From Stemphylium vesicarium (Eukaryota; Ascomycota; Dothideomycetes; Pleosporales; Pleosporaceae), in contig QXCR01000035.1 in NCBI GenBank assembly GCA_004380135.1, forward strand, positions 151,386 through 215,385: DNA of 64,000 bases, given 5' to 3'. The notes below the pieces were generated by a model, which was given only the letters and a program-made list of their open reading frames with translations, had not been told where the DNA came from and ran no database searches. The translations under genes were made by a program, and so were the position numbers. Each line of letters starts with the position of its first letter. The first letter of the stretch is position 1. Of the stretch, positions 24,457 through 37,418 are shown in pieces.

Positions 24457-27087
24457 GGTGCGCAAGTGGCCGGCGGGGGCCGAACAGGAATTAGGGTCTT
24501 CCTAGACCTTGCGCATCAGACGGCTGAGGAAATCCTCTTTGTGGTATTGCCCAAAGCTCGACCCACAGGCCGACGAAGGTGGTGAAGACGCAGAGGCGAA
24601 CGGCTTGTATCCGCGAAGAACAGCGATGCGCAACAGGGAACGCACGCGAGGGAGGGTCCTGCCAAAACGAGGGCGCTTTGCCACGACTCGAGGGATAACG
24701 CGCAAGAAGAATTGTCTCAGAGCGGCTGAATGTCAGAAGTTCAGATGGCGACGGCTTTCGAGCCCATCTTACGCTGCCCCGCGAAGACCGGTGAAGAGCA
24801 GCCCGGTAAATGCAAGCTATTGGCTTAGCTGCATACATCTGCGCAGCTTTTAGATCGCACCAAACCGCAATCAATTTCGCGCTGTCCCCGCGTTGCGCTG
24901 CAAATCAACCATTGTTTGGAGTTGAGAATAAAGGCGAGAAATGGCTCGTCGCATCGATTTTCTGCTTCCGCTTTGCGGTTTTCGCACGTCCTTCAAGCGG
25001 GATGGAGGCAGTTGGCGTTGTTCGTAGCCGCCGGCCTGCCTCAGGCATGAAATTATGCAATGCACGGCTGCGCCTTGTTCGCTAAGCCATACCTCATCAA
25101 AAGCAGCCCTAGTGAAACGAATCGCAGGTCGTACTGACGAAGATGGGTGGTAGAGCAATTGCGAGTTACGTTCTAGTGCGGCTCTGTGGTGTTCACCGGT
25201 TGTAAGAGCTGCCAGCTCATGCTGCGGAAAGTGACATGTGTGCGGAACCCAAAGCCAATCGTTTTACCAAGCCCTGTGTCGAGCCATCGCTTTCATTCGG
25301 AAGCGCGCATCGATGGAATGCCATCATTATGTGTAGGGAGGCTTATCGACTGCCAACGCACACTGCGGTAAGTCAGGTAAGCCGAGCAGGTGAAGCGGCT
25401 GCCGCGCGTGGTGCATTCCTTGATGAGGCTGGTGGTCTGCTTGAAGAGCGAGTCGAGAACATTACCGTAGAGGCGTTCGCAGGACGGTGGATACAAAATT
25501 TCTGCAACCAAAGCCCATGTCGGCTTGTATGAGCTTGCTGCAGTGCTTGGTGTACATGGTGAGCCTGCCTGCAGCTGCGTGAATTCTGGAGCACACAGAA
25601 CTAAGCCACATTCGGCTGGATCTACGTCACGTGGCTTGCACCTGTACGCTCACGAATCCATCTTGCGGCCCGCGAAAGGCGAGACAGACAGTCGGGATCC
25701 GGAATGTCTCATAGAGGCTGAGACTATATCGCCTCGTTTGCGGTTCTGTGGTGCTTTTGGCTGCTTCTGTGAGAAAAGGCGGAGTCGTCCACGGGCGGTG
25801 ATGTCCGCATTTTGAGCTTCCCTCGAATTCTGTCTCGCTGGACGCCAGCCCCGAGAGCCTGTGGTCATCGGTTTCTACACAACACCGACCCCAGCAAGCT
25901 CAGGCTAGGCCTCACATATTGGCGACAACAATTTGTGTGCCGGCTACAGGCGTCGACGGTCAAAGTCGGCATTCAACTGCAAATACAAGCCCTCACACAG
26001 TGCCGCTGACGAACACGACCAACCCCGGGAAGCAATTCCAACCTCGCCCAGCCTTTGGAGAGCCTCATTTTTTACCGCATTGAGCATTGTGTTCCGAGTT
26101 CGTGAACCCGGGAATGTAGCTTTATGAATTGCCTGCCTTCAGCTTCAAGGCTGCTCCAGGTATATCCTTTACTCTAGTTTATCCACGCGACATTGCCCGG
26201 AGAGCCAAGACCCCGGTATGCTCAATATTCCGAGAACTCCGCGCCCCATTAATCTGCCTAGATAACTCCTTCAGGTGGCTGATCTGCCGATCGGCTGTTC
26301 CTTCAGGTTAGCACAAGCGGATAGCCCCTTCGCTACCGCGCACATGAGAGTCCGGAATTGGATGCCTCAACCTCCCCCAATCTCGGAATAATGATACGGG
26401 AAATCGTCGCGTGCCCACCGTGATGTGAATCGCAATGCGTAGCACTCTCATATTCACCACTTCTACACCATCCGAAACCCCGAGAAACTGTCCATCATGC
26501 TACGGAGGAACGGAAAGTTGAGGTTCGTACCATTCCGACCCTCGACGTGCGATGATAGCCGGGTACACGCTAGCACGACACAGTGCGTAGCCAAGCACAA
26601 GGTTTAGAAACTCCATGCAGCCCGAGCTCTTCTTTAGAGACGCCTAGTGCTGCGAGAAGACTCATAGTCTTGTACTTGGCTGCGCCTTTGACGTGACACG
26701 GTTGTCTCTCCTGGTAACTAATCATCCGCAGGTCATGTGAACCTTGCCGCGTCTCGAAAATCAGATGCGACCATGCAACGCCAACGTGCCAAAAGTGCCG
26801 GGCGCGTGGGATGACAGAGCAAGTGAGTTGGAATTGAACTACACGTTGCGAGCATTTGTGACTGGTATTCCTGCCTACAGTGCAGTCGTTGGCCGATTTG
26901 GCACAGCACTCGCAGAATAGCATCGTGTGTAGCTTTAGGATGCTTCCGAATCACGCAGATGCCCCAAGATGTCTTGAAAAGCATGGTGGACTGAAGTTCT
27001 GAGTATCCATGCTTACATCGCCTGGGGATCAATGCCCGTAGGGACTGACACACTAACAGTCGGCAGTGTTTCTATCATCCCAATCCG
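24457..27087. promoter_or_regulatory. Long divergent intergenic region (2.6 kb) between two regulator genes
   Basis: Two outward-facing regulator-like genes flank it. Short ORFs on both strands lack domains. I searched the plus strand next to 27088 for a missing CX2CX6C zinc-cluster exon and found none. A plausible acceptor (CTAACAG at 27052-27058) leads into an in-frame stretch encoding QCFYHPNPM just before the ATG at 27088. Confidence 0.45.
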
Positions 27088-29339
27088 ATGACCAAGCCCG
27101 CTGGGACTCCCCGGAAAAGGCCAGAACCACGTCGGCGAAAGCTAGATGGGCGGTCAGCAGATACGAATCTTCTCAACGGCCAGGGAAGGTTGACGTCATT
27201 AACACTCAGTCCTCCTACTCTCAGGAACGACGCAGATCCTGCTGCGACAAGTAACACATGGCCAACTCCGCCAGAATCTGCCACAAGAACAACGCAAAGC
27301 GGACCTGACCCAGCAAGAAATTTCTTCCTAGGCTCGACGAGTTATGCCTCCGTATTCAATGAGGAGCAGCCGTTGCCAGACGCAGCACATGAACAACCTT
27401 CGGAGCGACTCAGTCTCACCCCTTCCACACTTGGTAGAAGCATGGGGCATCGCCACTGCCAATTTGCATTGGGAGACCTGATAGTATCGTCGCTCTTACC
27501 TTTCAGCTTCTTCGAGAAATTTTTAGAGATGTATTTCGCGACACACAAGGCTAATGCCATTGTTGGTCCCTTGATTCTCTCTGCGCTCCCGCAACTCCGC
27601 AAAGATATGGAACAACTAAACCTCGCTGGCAGTGATGTGTATACGCTATACGCTGAGATGACAAAGAACACAGCGCGACCAATGAAAGTATCGGCAAGTA
27701 TGCGTCCATCCGAGTTTCATACTCTGTTCACAGGAAAGAACCTGAGGTGGGAGACGCTTGGTCTTGTACTGGTGCTCGCAGGCTCGCAGGCACAGTATAC
27801 GTCACCCAATGATCCGATCTTCACACTGGAAGATGGCAAGCAGATTAACAGGGACGAGTTCATTGAAGATGTTGTGCACGCGACCAATACGTGCATCCAT
27901 ATTTGCTCTACGCATGGCGCCGTCAATGAGAGTAGGCAAGCCTGTACTCTGACGAAAACATCTATATTATACTAATAACTACAGTCATGCTGTGTCTCGT
28001 ATATGTAAACATGATCGTGGTCAGTAGTTTCTGCGGAGACAATTGTGCGTACATCTTCTTTGATGTTCAATGTGCTTGATCGCTGACCGTTGGGCAGATC
28101 ATGGAGTATGGCGGCGCCTGGGCGACAGTGTCTCTGCATTGTACGCTACAGGCATTCATTGCGAACAATCTCATGGCGATAGCGAGCCTTTCTTCATGCG
28201 AGAGTTCAGAAGGAGGATGTATTGTTCAATCTACCGATCCGACAAGACGCTTGCTGTGTTTTACGGGCGGCCTCCGATGATGGCTTGGAGGTATAGCGAC
28301 CGCAAGATGCTGCTGGATATCAGTGACCAGGCTGTGGTCTCTGAAAATGCGGCGATACTAAACGAGGAGCTGTCGAAGCTTGATAGTGCTGGTTGGAATA
28401 CTGACAAGTCACTCCACGCTGCCACGCTTAGTAGAGTTTGGTGTCAGCTCGCCGTCTTCAAGGAGAGACTCTTGGAGCAAAGTCTTGCCGGGGAGAAGGA
28501 CAGCGACGTAGTGCGGAACGTAGAGTAAGTCCACGCTTCGGTACAGTCTGTACGGAACCTGACGGCAACAGAGCTATTTCGACCGAATGCACCGAATGGT
28601 GGCAGGCACTGCCGGCGTTTCTCCGATACGAAACATATACAGAAGACGCTGCGTGGAATGGCCGTGGACCTGGGATAACGGTCCGTCTGATCGCCGTTTA
28701 TCTAGATTATCTGCACCTGCATTTCCAGACGCAGCGCCTTCTCCACCGGGTAACTCAGCAGGCCCTTCCCGCGCTGTTGGAAGTGTCACTGAAGCTTCTC
28801 GCAACATCCATTGTATCGACAAAGCCAAATAATCGCGTCTACGAAACACGTCGCCATTTCCCCACAGTCATTCTTTTCTACTGTTCTCCTGCTGCTGGTC
28901 TACTAGCCCTGGAACTCCGCAGATGTACAATTGAGGGTGTCTCACTCCCAAGTACAATTTCACGTGCCGACGTCATCCGGAATCTCTCGGTACTAACCTC
29001 TTGCCTTGAGTGGATTGTCCTGCCTGGCGACGGGAATCACAAGCTATGTAGTGAGCTCAACAAAATGCTTGCTTTGGTACTCGATGAGGTTCTCAATTAT
29101 GAGCCTCCCATCTTTGACAACCAAGGGAGTAGGGAAGATGCTGCCACTTTGGCGGCTGGTGCTGGACAAGGCTTCTTCGATATGCCAATGATTGAGGGGT
29201 TGGAGCCAATACCTACGGAGGCGGAGGAGTTTCTGAACTGGTTGGATCATGCTACGTTTAGTGGTGCGGTAGGTTTCTCGGAATGTTATATCGCACGTGA
29301 TCAGTGAGATTGCTAATGACCATACAGGATCTATCTTGA
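27088..29339 (+). CDS. Fungal transcription-factor middle-homology protein without a visible zinc cluster
   Basis: Five exons: 27088-27931, 27985-28044, 28098-28524, 28572-29268 and 29328-29339 (encoding DLS and the stop). The product is 679 residues. The exon 2/3 junction gives CGDNYHGVWRRLGD, and the exon 3 segment REFRRRMYCSIYRSDKTLAVFYGRPP is the classic core of the fungal-specific TF domain. C-terminal helices (LIAVYLDYLHLHFQTQRLL) complete it. The N-terminus is basic (PRKRPEPRRRKLDGR), as seen just after a Zn2Cys6 cluster, but the six Cys are not in the called ORF. Translation upstream of the ATG in the same frame reads QCFYHPNPM, which resembles the last Cys of such a cluster. The gene is therefore either 5'-truncated or joined to an exon I cannot identify. 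A nuclear regulator role is inferred. Confidence 0.75.
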
Positions 29340-29504
29340 ACGAACGACAAGCAGTGTCATGTCAGACATGCTGACAGCCGCTGCGTATGCCCAGAGCCAG
29401 GTTTAGCCTTGGTCCGGGCTTCCGACAGGCTGTCCAGACTATGGCATCATTGCGCTTATTCCCCAGAAATGCGATTCACTGAATCTGCGGGCGTTTACCC
29501 CACG

Positions 29505-29864
29505 CTATGTCTTTAGCGCATCGTGGCCCCAGTTCTTCAGACTCTTGTAGCTCTTGCTCTCGGTGTCCTGTTTGGCCTTTTCTTCTTGCGCTAGATGTCT
29601 CTTGCAGTATGCAACCACCTTTCTCATATGGTCAATATCGTCTTGCTCATATTTGCTTGGGTCTCTCTGCGGGTTCTTCGACAAGATGGAAACGATGCGG
29701 CGCCCGGACTCGTGGCCAACCGTTTCGCTATTGGAGGAGTCCTTGGACCAGCCCACGCTCCCGGATTCTTGGCTGCCAAGCCATTCTTTGAGTTCCTCGG
29801 CGGACATGTTGACAATGTCGTTGAACTCCCTGTTGGCAGAGTAAGCAGTAGTCGTTGGCGCCAT
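29505..29864 (-). CDS. DUF3140 family protein
   Basis: An intronless gene of 119 residues starting at the ATG giving MAPTTTAYSA. The layout matches DUF3140 along its length: an N-terminal FNDIVNMSAEELKEWLGS, a central GHESGRRIVSILSKNP, then YEQDDIDHMRKVVAYCKRHL and a terminal YKSLKNWGHDALK. The family is found in bacteria and filamentous fungi. It is small and soluble and has no proven function; suggestions of DNA binding are unproven. It lies 165 bp after the convergent regulator gene ending at 29339. Complete and intact as far as can be seen. Confidence 0.85.
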   Translation of the reverse strand: MAPTTTAYSANREFNDIVNMSAEELKEWLGSQESGSVGWSKDSSNSETVGHESGRRIVSILSKNPQRDPSKYEQDDIDHMRKVVAYCKRHLAQEEKAKQDTESKSYKSLKNWGHDALKT

Positions 29865-31578
29865 TGGGTGCGCGTGACGGACTCAATAACGGTGTCGTTG
29901 TCTTTGACCATTTTGCGCAGGTTGTTCCGAATCCGAGTCAGGTAGCCTTTACTGTATGCAATATGAATGTCTTACTGCTTGTCCGGTCTGAGCCAGTATG
30001 GGTTACGCGCATGAGGCCCTGGGAATGGTGACATCATGGTATTGCCGAGTTGGGTCGCAATCGGGCCGTTGCACGTGATCCGGCTGTTTGCGTGCAGGTG
30101 CGGCGCAAGCGCGCAAATGTCGCGCAACGACGACGATGACAATCTTGGGAACGAGCAAAGGTGCACGAGAAAGAAAAAACGCTGCTGAACTTGTCGAAGA
30201 TCACATAGCATACTGATTCGTGCAAACATTCGTGTATATTCTTCCGCGTCGGTGGAGGATTTGGACGCGCTAACCTTGAGGAGCGAGAGACTGCGAGTTG
30301 CGACTCTGATGGGAATCGTGACATTACGTCGCAGTAGCTATAAGAGCACTTTGAATCGTCGTCCCTTGAACACGATGGAAACCTTTTGCTCTTTTCACCT
30401 GATTTCACGCGCTGATGGACAAGCGAGCTATCTCCAGGTCCCCGCACCTCCGCAACCCCCTTCATTTCCTCACCGCACCACTCCGCAGAGTTTTTTTCGC
30501 GCAATCCCCACGGCTACCGGAACTGCCGATATTACTTTCCTCCTTTTCTCGTGCGTTGCGTCTCCATACCAAGCTGATGGAAGGTTCTTGGTGGCTTCCT
30601 TGAGCCTCAAGTGGGGCGTCTCCGCCGATCTGAGACCACAAAACCTGGTTCACGTTGCATTGGCAATGGGTCTCACGCTGTGCAGGTCGGAGCACGACTG
30701 CAAGCGGTCGGAGATTGGAGTGCTAAACAAGCGAACCTACAAAGCTTAGTCCGGCTCGCGCGGCAGCTTGGAAGAGGCGGAGAGAAAGTCGGGGGATGAG
30801 GAGAGGTGTTGAGGGCGGCACAGACCTGCATGGAGTTCAAGGCGTCCCCATCATCCCCACCGCCCAGAGCCTCCATTACAATGTGAATGAAGTATCTTCA
30901 CCGACGTGCGCCCGGCCCCTAGGAATACGCGTCGACTCGACTCGACGCAACACGTCGCAGGTCACGCGACGGCCGCCATGTTTTTCGGAACCGGCTGTGC
31001 GGCACAACGGCCTTGGAGCCCGTTGCGCGGTGCCACCCGTTGTGAATGCGGGGTTTGCATCAGAGGCGTTCTAGGACACGCTTCGACGACGTAGCAAGGC
31101 GCCGTGTAGACCGGCTTCGACCAGATGCTCACATGTGAGCTCGATCCGACTCCTGCGTGCTCGTAGTAGCCCATCACCGATTATTGGGGCTCTCTCCGGA
31201 ATCGTCGGCGGATTTGTCTTGGCCATCGAATCGCGCGCGACTTCCCCACATACTCGTCGCTAGTTCGCCAGCGGCTGTGTTGCGTAGACAAGCCCGCTAC
31301 TGCGGTTTCAGGAGCCCCAATGACCTTCGTTTGGCTATCGCGGAGGATGAGCCAAGAGCGTAAGCCCGTTCACGCTCAAGCGCCATTGACGGCGTGGCAC
31401 CCATGACGTACGAGCCCCGGAATGGAACTCTGGGCGCGAGGCTGGGCATTACAGCATAACCAAAGGCGGGAAGAGATTGGCAACGATACTTAAAGGTCCC
31501 TGTATGTTCGCGACATGTTGAACAAGCAATCTCAAACTCCTTCAGCCTTCTCGCTGAGCTTAATTCATTACCGTCACC
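29865..31578. promoter_or_regulatory. Divergent intergenic region before the hexose transporter
   Basis: A 1.7-kb gap between the starts of the DUF3140 gene (-) and the MFS gene (+). It should hold the transporter promoter. An open frame of 165 codons at 30252-30749 starts with GTG and has no domain or splice support. No recognised operator was found. Confidence 0.45.
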
Positions 31579-33446
31579 ATGGGTTTGGGCAAAGTGTGAG
31601 TTCTGACGCCATGCATAACATGCATACACATTGTGCTAACACATGGCAGTTCCGTCAAGATTCGCGGTGCAGACTGCGGCATCGAAGCCATCATGCTCGG
31701 TGTCATCACATCGATAGGTGGTTTCCTCTTCGGTTATGATACCGTATGTTTACTGCGCTCCGTGGCATGCATCCAAACATGAGCTCACCAGCAACAGGGT
31801 CAAATCTCCGGTATGCTGTTGTTCGAAGACTTCATCCAGCGCTTTGGACAGGATCAGGGCAATGGCGTGGTTGCCTTTGACTCGACCATCTCGTCTCTAC
31901 TAGTCTCCCTCATGTCTATCGGTACCCTATTCGGTGCGCTCGCTGGTGCCTACACTGCCGACTTTTTCGGACGTCGCAAGAACTTGACCATCGGTGTCAT
32001 CATCTTCATTGCTGGAAACATCGTCCAGATTACCGCGATGGATACCTGGGTCCACATCACTCTTGGACGTATGCTGGCTGGTGTCGGTGTTGGTATCCTG
32101 TCCATCGGTGTACCTATGTACCAGTCAGAGGTCTGCCCTCGTGAGATTCGTGGTGCCGTCGTCGCATCATACCAGCTCATGATTACCATTGGTATTCTGA
32201 GTAAGTAATAATCTTACATGCGAACGACTTGTACTTACAATACTCACAGTCTCCAACATTATCAACTATGGTGTACGTGACAACCCAGGCGAAGCGTCCG
32301 ATGCGTCCTGGAGGATCGTCATTGGTCTTGGAATCGCCTTCTCCGTTCCACTAGGTGTCGGTGTCCTTTTCACCCCAGAGTCACCACGATGGTTGGCTGG
32401 TAAGGGACGCTGGGAAGAAGCACGTGTATCCATGGCACGTCTTCGTGGCCTCAAGCACGACCCCAACAACGCCCTGGTGAACGAGGACTTCAAGGAGATG
32501 GAGGATTCCATCAACGAGCAGAAGAGCGCTGGTCAAGGCTCCTGGATGGAATGTTTCGCCGGCTCATCTTCTGGTATCCCACGTGTCGTCTACAGGACCA
32601 TGCTCGGCTGCGCGCTCCAGTTCTTCCAACAATGGACGGGTGTCAACTACTTCTTCTACTACGGCGCAACTATCTTCGAGTCTGCCGGTATTGAGGATCC
32701 TATCCAGACTCAGCTTATTCTTGGCGCTGTCAACGTAGCCATGACTATCCCTGGTCTCTGGCTTATTGAGCGATTGGGCCGCCGTGTCCCATTGGTCCTC
32801 GGTGGCCTTTGGCAAGCCACTTGGCTTCTCATTTTCGCCATCATCGGTGTTGCTCTGCCTCCTACCGAGAACGAGGTCTCGGGTATCGTCATGATTGTCG
32901 CCGCTTGCATGTTCATCGCAAGTTTTGCTGCTACATGGGGACCTTTCATCTGGGTCGTCATCGGAGAAACCTTCCCTCTGCGCACACGTGCCAAGCAAGC
33001 GTCTTTGGCTACTGCTTTTAACTGGCTTGGTAAGATTCACGCCGTCACAAGACTCTTCATGGTCGCTAACAGTTCTTCTAGGTAACTTCCTGATCGGTTT
33101 CCTCACCCCTTACGCCGACGACGGTATTGGTTATGCCTTCGGTTTTGTCTTCTTCGGCTGCAACTTCGTAGCCGCAGGCATCGTCTACTTCTTCCTTTTT
33201 GAAACAAAGTCTCTGTCTCTCGAGAACGTCGATATCATGTACTCGGACAACAACCTCTCTGCTAGGACTAGCAAGAAGTGGATACCTGCTGGCTACATCA
33301 CTCGTGACGAGCGCGATGACTCGTACTGGGAGCGCCGTCACAGTGCTGTCGGTGCCAACGGTGGTGTTGGGGAGAAGTACGGTGACAAGGATGCAGACAC
33401 TTCGCCTGAGAGGGGTATGTCGATGCACCAAGAGCACGTAAACTAA
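31579..33446 (+). CDS. MFS hexose/glucose transporter
   Basis: Five exons: 31579-31595, 31650-31743, 31798-32200, 32250-33029 and 33082-33446. The product is 552 residues, with a 17-nt first exon encoding MGLGK. Twelve membrane spans of the sugar-porter family are apparent. Signatures include FLFGYDTGQISG in TM1, ADFFGRRK in the loop 2/3 motif, GRMLAGVGVG in TM4, PESPRWLAGKGR after TM6, QQWTGVNYFFYYG in TM7, ERLGRRVPL in loop 8/9 and FETKSLSLE after TM12. The QQ-TGxNxxFYYG segment marks hexose transporters. It is expected at the plasma membrane, importing glucose or related hexoses by proton symport. The C-terminal tail is hydrophilic. Sugar specificity and affinity cannot be read from the sequence. 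Confidence 0.93.
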
Positions 33447-33991
33447 GGGCCCATGGTTTGAGTGTTGCGCTAGACACCGGTAAAACGGCCACTAATCAAC
33501 GCCTATTCTTCATGCGGCTTTCTCACATTGCGATACTGCATCGCGTGTTTCCTCGATCATGATGCCATTAGCGCTGCATCAGCACATTGTATCATTGTTT
33601 TACAATACCCGCATTATCAATAATACATTCAAAAAATTCATCGCATCTCTATGTGTAACACATGGCAATAGATACTCACCCAGCAATAGCAACAGTATAA
33701 GATTAGTTTATAACGAAAAGCTGTCCCGGAGTTTGTTGCGCAATGCCGGCACAGCCACGCGCCTCTGCTAATTTTAGCGTGGCGCATGTCACCAAAACGC
33801 GTCAGCTCCACGTTGCCCTCTGCCCTCCAGCCACAACAACCAAACAAGCAAAACCGGGCAGCTTACGCCCTCCAACCCGCCGCTCACAACTTCTTCCGCC
33901 TATTCATTCACTTCCTGCCTAAATCTCGCGCCTCTTGCCCTGTTTTTCTTCCCGTGCAGCCTAGCCTACAAACAAGCGTTGCAGGGCAAAC
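33447..33991. other. Intergenic between hexose transporter and M50B gene
   Basis: Same-strand gap carrying the transporter 3' UTR (A/T-rich around 33590-33720) and the promoter of the protease-like gene. The sequence is C-rich just before the ATG at 33992. No gene seen. Confidence 0.5.
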
Positions 33992-35197
33992 ATGCCGCCA
34001 GCTCTTCCTTTGAACCCGCATCTTGCCAAGCTAGCGCAAAGGGCCCTGGTTACTGCGGGGCCGGTCGTGGCTTCTGCCGCTCATGCGACACATTATTATG
34101 AAAAGAGGGGGTTGAGTGTAAATCACACACAGGGTGTTACGCTCGGGGTTATAGGGGCGTATGTGGTTGTTATCGCGTTGCTATGGAATTTGCCGTATGT
34201 TAGATGGGTGTTGTGGCCGTTTAAGGTATGTGATTATTTCCTTGTTCTTGAGGTGGGGAAAGAAATGGTGTGGTGGGAAGAGAGGAAAGAGAGGGACAGC
34301 GTTGGTGCGCGGTGCTTTTCGTCGAGTCTTGATGGAGGAAGAGAGGGAAGCGGGATGAGACGGAATGGATGGTCCTGCGACCGTCGAGGCGAAATTGAAA
34401 AAAAAAACGGAACAACCTTCACGTTTGCCAACGATACCGATACTAAATAAAATCTCAAACAGATGCTGGTAATAGCATTCCATGAGTTTGGACATGCGAT
34501 AGCGGCTTGCTGTACCGGCGGCCGCGTAGGTAAGTTGATCGCATGCGAAAAATATGCCAGACATCCATTAACTCCGGTTTCACAGAATCTATATCTCTCG
34601 ATCCACACGAAGGCGGCGTTACGCACATGCGCGGCGGCAAGCAAATCATCACCCTACCAGCAGGCTACCTAGGCTCCTCTTTGATTGGCGCCTTGCTCAC
34701 TTTCTGCGGCTTCAACATTGTCGCTTCGAAAGTAGCCAGCATCGTCTTGGGGGTGTGCTTCTTGTTGACCCTGTGGTGGGCGAGAAAGGACTGGCTGACA
34801 ATCGCGACGATCTTGCTGAGTGTCGGGTTGCTGGTGGCGTTTTGGTTTATTGAACATGGGGAGGCGTTGAGATTTATGGTAGTATGTAATGCCCCTCCCC
34901 CTCATATCCCATTGATACACATCGACTAACATGCCCCAGCTCTTCATTGGTGTAATGTCTTCCCTCTACAGCGTCTGGGATATCTGCGACGACCTCATCC
35001 TACGCAAAGTCAACTCTTCTGACGCCAGCGTCTTCGCAAAGCGCTATGGTGGCTCTTCGCAGTGCTGGGGCGTGATCTGGTCACTCGTTTCCCTCATTTT
35101 CATGGTCTGTGGCATTTTGGCGGGATTGGCAGCGTTCAAGCAAAGCTTTGAGCAGCAACAGAAGGATAGTCAGGGCTTCATCCCCACGATGAGGTGA
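33992..35197 (+). CDS. Peptidase M50B-like membrane protein
   Basis: Four exons: 33992-34225, 34463-34529, 34586-34881 and 34940-35197. The first intron is 237 bp, long for this window. The product is 284 residues. The HExxH zinc site HEFGH (residues 85-89) sits at the start of a hydrophobic segment, as in M50 intramembrane metalloproteases. Several membrane spans are visible (GVIGAYVVVIALLW; SLIGALLTFCGFNIVASKVASIVLGVCFLL; WGVIWSLVSLIFMVCGILAGLAA). The segment SLYSVWDICDDLI carries the Asp expected near the third metal ligand. The fungal/plant M50B-like family is poorly characterised. The exon 3 donor could also be three bases earlier, changing one Val. The membrane protease fold is confident; the substrate is unknown. 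Confidence 0.85.
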
Positions 35198-37418
35198 GCC
35201 TGGGGTTCGCTGCGTTGGTCAAGGAAGAGGTAGTTTTGGCTTTATTAAAAGACACGACAAGGGACCGGTATTGCAGTTCTTTATCTGATAGCGAATATGA
35301 GCGGCATGGTCACATATCCTTTGGTTCAAGGAAAGGCTCCATCCAAACGTTGCATCGTAACTGACATTGATTAGCCGCGCGATTGCCCACTCGGCTTCAA
35401 TCTCGCTGGCCCCTGGATCATAGGCTCCAAACCTCGTCTCCTGCCAACAGCCGCTTGTGGGAGCGCTCAGCGGTACTGCCAGCTTTTCGCGACAGCTTTG
35501 CATCCAAGCATTGAACATTAGCCTACCTCAATCGCTGCCCACTCTCGTCCCATGTGCGCTAACAGCCTTTGAAAAGTAATAACAGTCACTGCCATGTCTT
35601 CGTATCATCCTCAGACCTTTAAATCCCCACGCATGCCTTACTATGGACCTTTGGACTGAAGGCGCCCTGGTACTGCGGGCATGCAAACCAGGCCATATGA
35701 TGGACATGATCGTATTCTGGAAAATTTTCCGTATATCTGTCTCGCGCTTTGTTGCATTCAACTAGGGCATTGTTTCAGTGTTCGAAAGCATTACCACAAT
35801 TATCGTTCATGTGTTGGCCAACTGCGGACCGGCAATTTGTAGGGCGGTCCATCCCAGCTATCAAACAGGACAGCGAAGCCCGACAATTTTTTATACCGCC
35901 AATGCCAATTTTCTCAAGTACGATCATCCATATCACGACGCTCAACTACTCCTTATCACAGTCGAAACACCAAGGACGTCCGGGTGACTCGAGGGAAGAC
36001 TCGACACGCTCTTCCAGAAGCTGTAATGCCCATGTTCCAGCTGTGAGTACATCATATGATGAAGGGGCAGCTTGAGCTAGATGAGTTGCAAATGTGGTCT
36101 ATTGATCGTATACTAGGAAAGGCAATAACGCGACACTCGTAATGTTAGGTGGCAACGGAGATAGCCGCGAACCTGAAAGCAACACTGACGCTGTTGACGA
36201 CGGTAGCAGCAACAGCCTAAATGCGCCACGCTAGGGGGGGGGGGGTTGGTTTCTCCGTCACCTAACTGTGCCGCCGAACGTTAAATTCGAAGTTCACGCG
36301 ACGCGCTCGATATGTCATTTAGGCGAAGTTCTTGGATCCGCCTCTAGCTCACTGCTGGCTGACTGCCTAATAATTTATCTAACAGCGTAATACTGTAAAC
36401 ATGATACTGTGGTGGCTGGGCGTTGCGACCGATGTCGACCTATTGCTGAAGCAGATAAGGACGTCATCTCAAACACCGCAGTGCAGTCAGGAATAGGAAC
36501 TTCAAGGTATAGCAGGCATTCAAACCCCGTGGTTAACGCGGAACGCTACAATACCCTGTCGACCGGCATGGCTATTAAGACGGTCCGAAGTGATGACCCG
36601 CATCAGGACAACGTTCCCCTGGTGTCCCCACGCAGCGCAAATATCCCGCGCCTAGCCCCTATACTCTCTAGGGTTCTGACACCAACCAGATCTATTTGGG
36701 CTATCTAAAGAACTTATCAGAGTGGGGGAAAATGTTTGTGAACGAGCGAGGGCGCGGAAATTCTTTCAAGGAATAACGAGACCGAAAGTTTGCGAACAGG
36801 AAGCGGGAAACAGTGAGCTCTATTGGTATTATCGTACTCAACTCCCGAGGTGGATGTGGTGCGCTTCTCACACCGACTTTCGTATGCTTGCGACATTGCC
36901 TAGTATCTATTACAGCACTAGATGGTAGGTGTTCTCAATCCGCTGCGGGGTCTTTAACGGAGTGCGCGACAACCTGTCGAGACATCATGGTGCAAAGGTA
37001 TACTCATCAAGGCCCCGCTTAGGCGACGACCCTCGCAGCACGTGTTGTGGTCAGTCCTCCATGTAGAGCAATGACGGGTATCCACCCGCAGTACGGCAAC
37101 TGTTCAAGTGGAGCGTCAAATCATCCAACGGCGTTGAGGGCTTAGTGACAGGCTAAGCGATGAAACCTTCTGGTTGGGGCTAGATCACGAGTTTGGGGAA
37201 TGGCATGCGGCGCTTCAGACGGGGGTTTCCGCCTTCCGTCTCACCTCTCCACACACAACCACGCTAGCATCTCGACAACCTGGATATTGGGGCAAGACCG
37301 ACAGCCCAATCGGCACGTTTCTTGGTCTTCCGAGTCAGAAAGCCCCGACGACAATGTACCATCACGATAAAAACAACGTTGGGATCCAAGGGATGAAGAT
37401 GTAGGCTCCAAGATCACT
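35198..37418. other. Intergenic, left border of the putative metabolite cluster
   Basis: A 2.2-kb gap without a supportable gene. It contains a run of 12 G at 36234-36245. A 99-codon frame at 36409-36708 starts with MVAGRCDRCR but has no further Cys pattern, so it is not called. The stretch may contain degraded sequence, since open frames are short and incoherent. Confidence 0.45.
36234..36245. repeat. Homopolymer of 12 G
   Basis: Twelve consecutive G are directly visible in non-coding sequence. Such runs are prone to slippage and sequencing error, so the exact length is uncertain. Confidence 0.85.

Noticed and set aside
26100..27050. Search for the missing zinc-cluster exon of the 27088 gene
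   Set aside because: No CX2CX6C pattern was found in any plus-strand frame.
30252..30749. 165-codon frame on the plus strand
   Set aside because: Starts with GTG, has no domain, and its composition is unlike neighbouring genes.
36409..36708. Frame beginning MVAGRCDRCR, a possible zinc-cluster start
   Set aside because: No further Cys at the required spacing and no downstream regulator domain.
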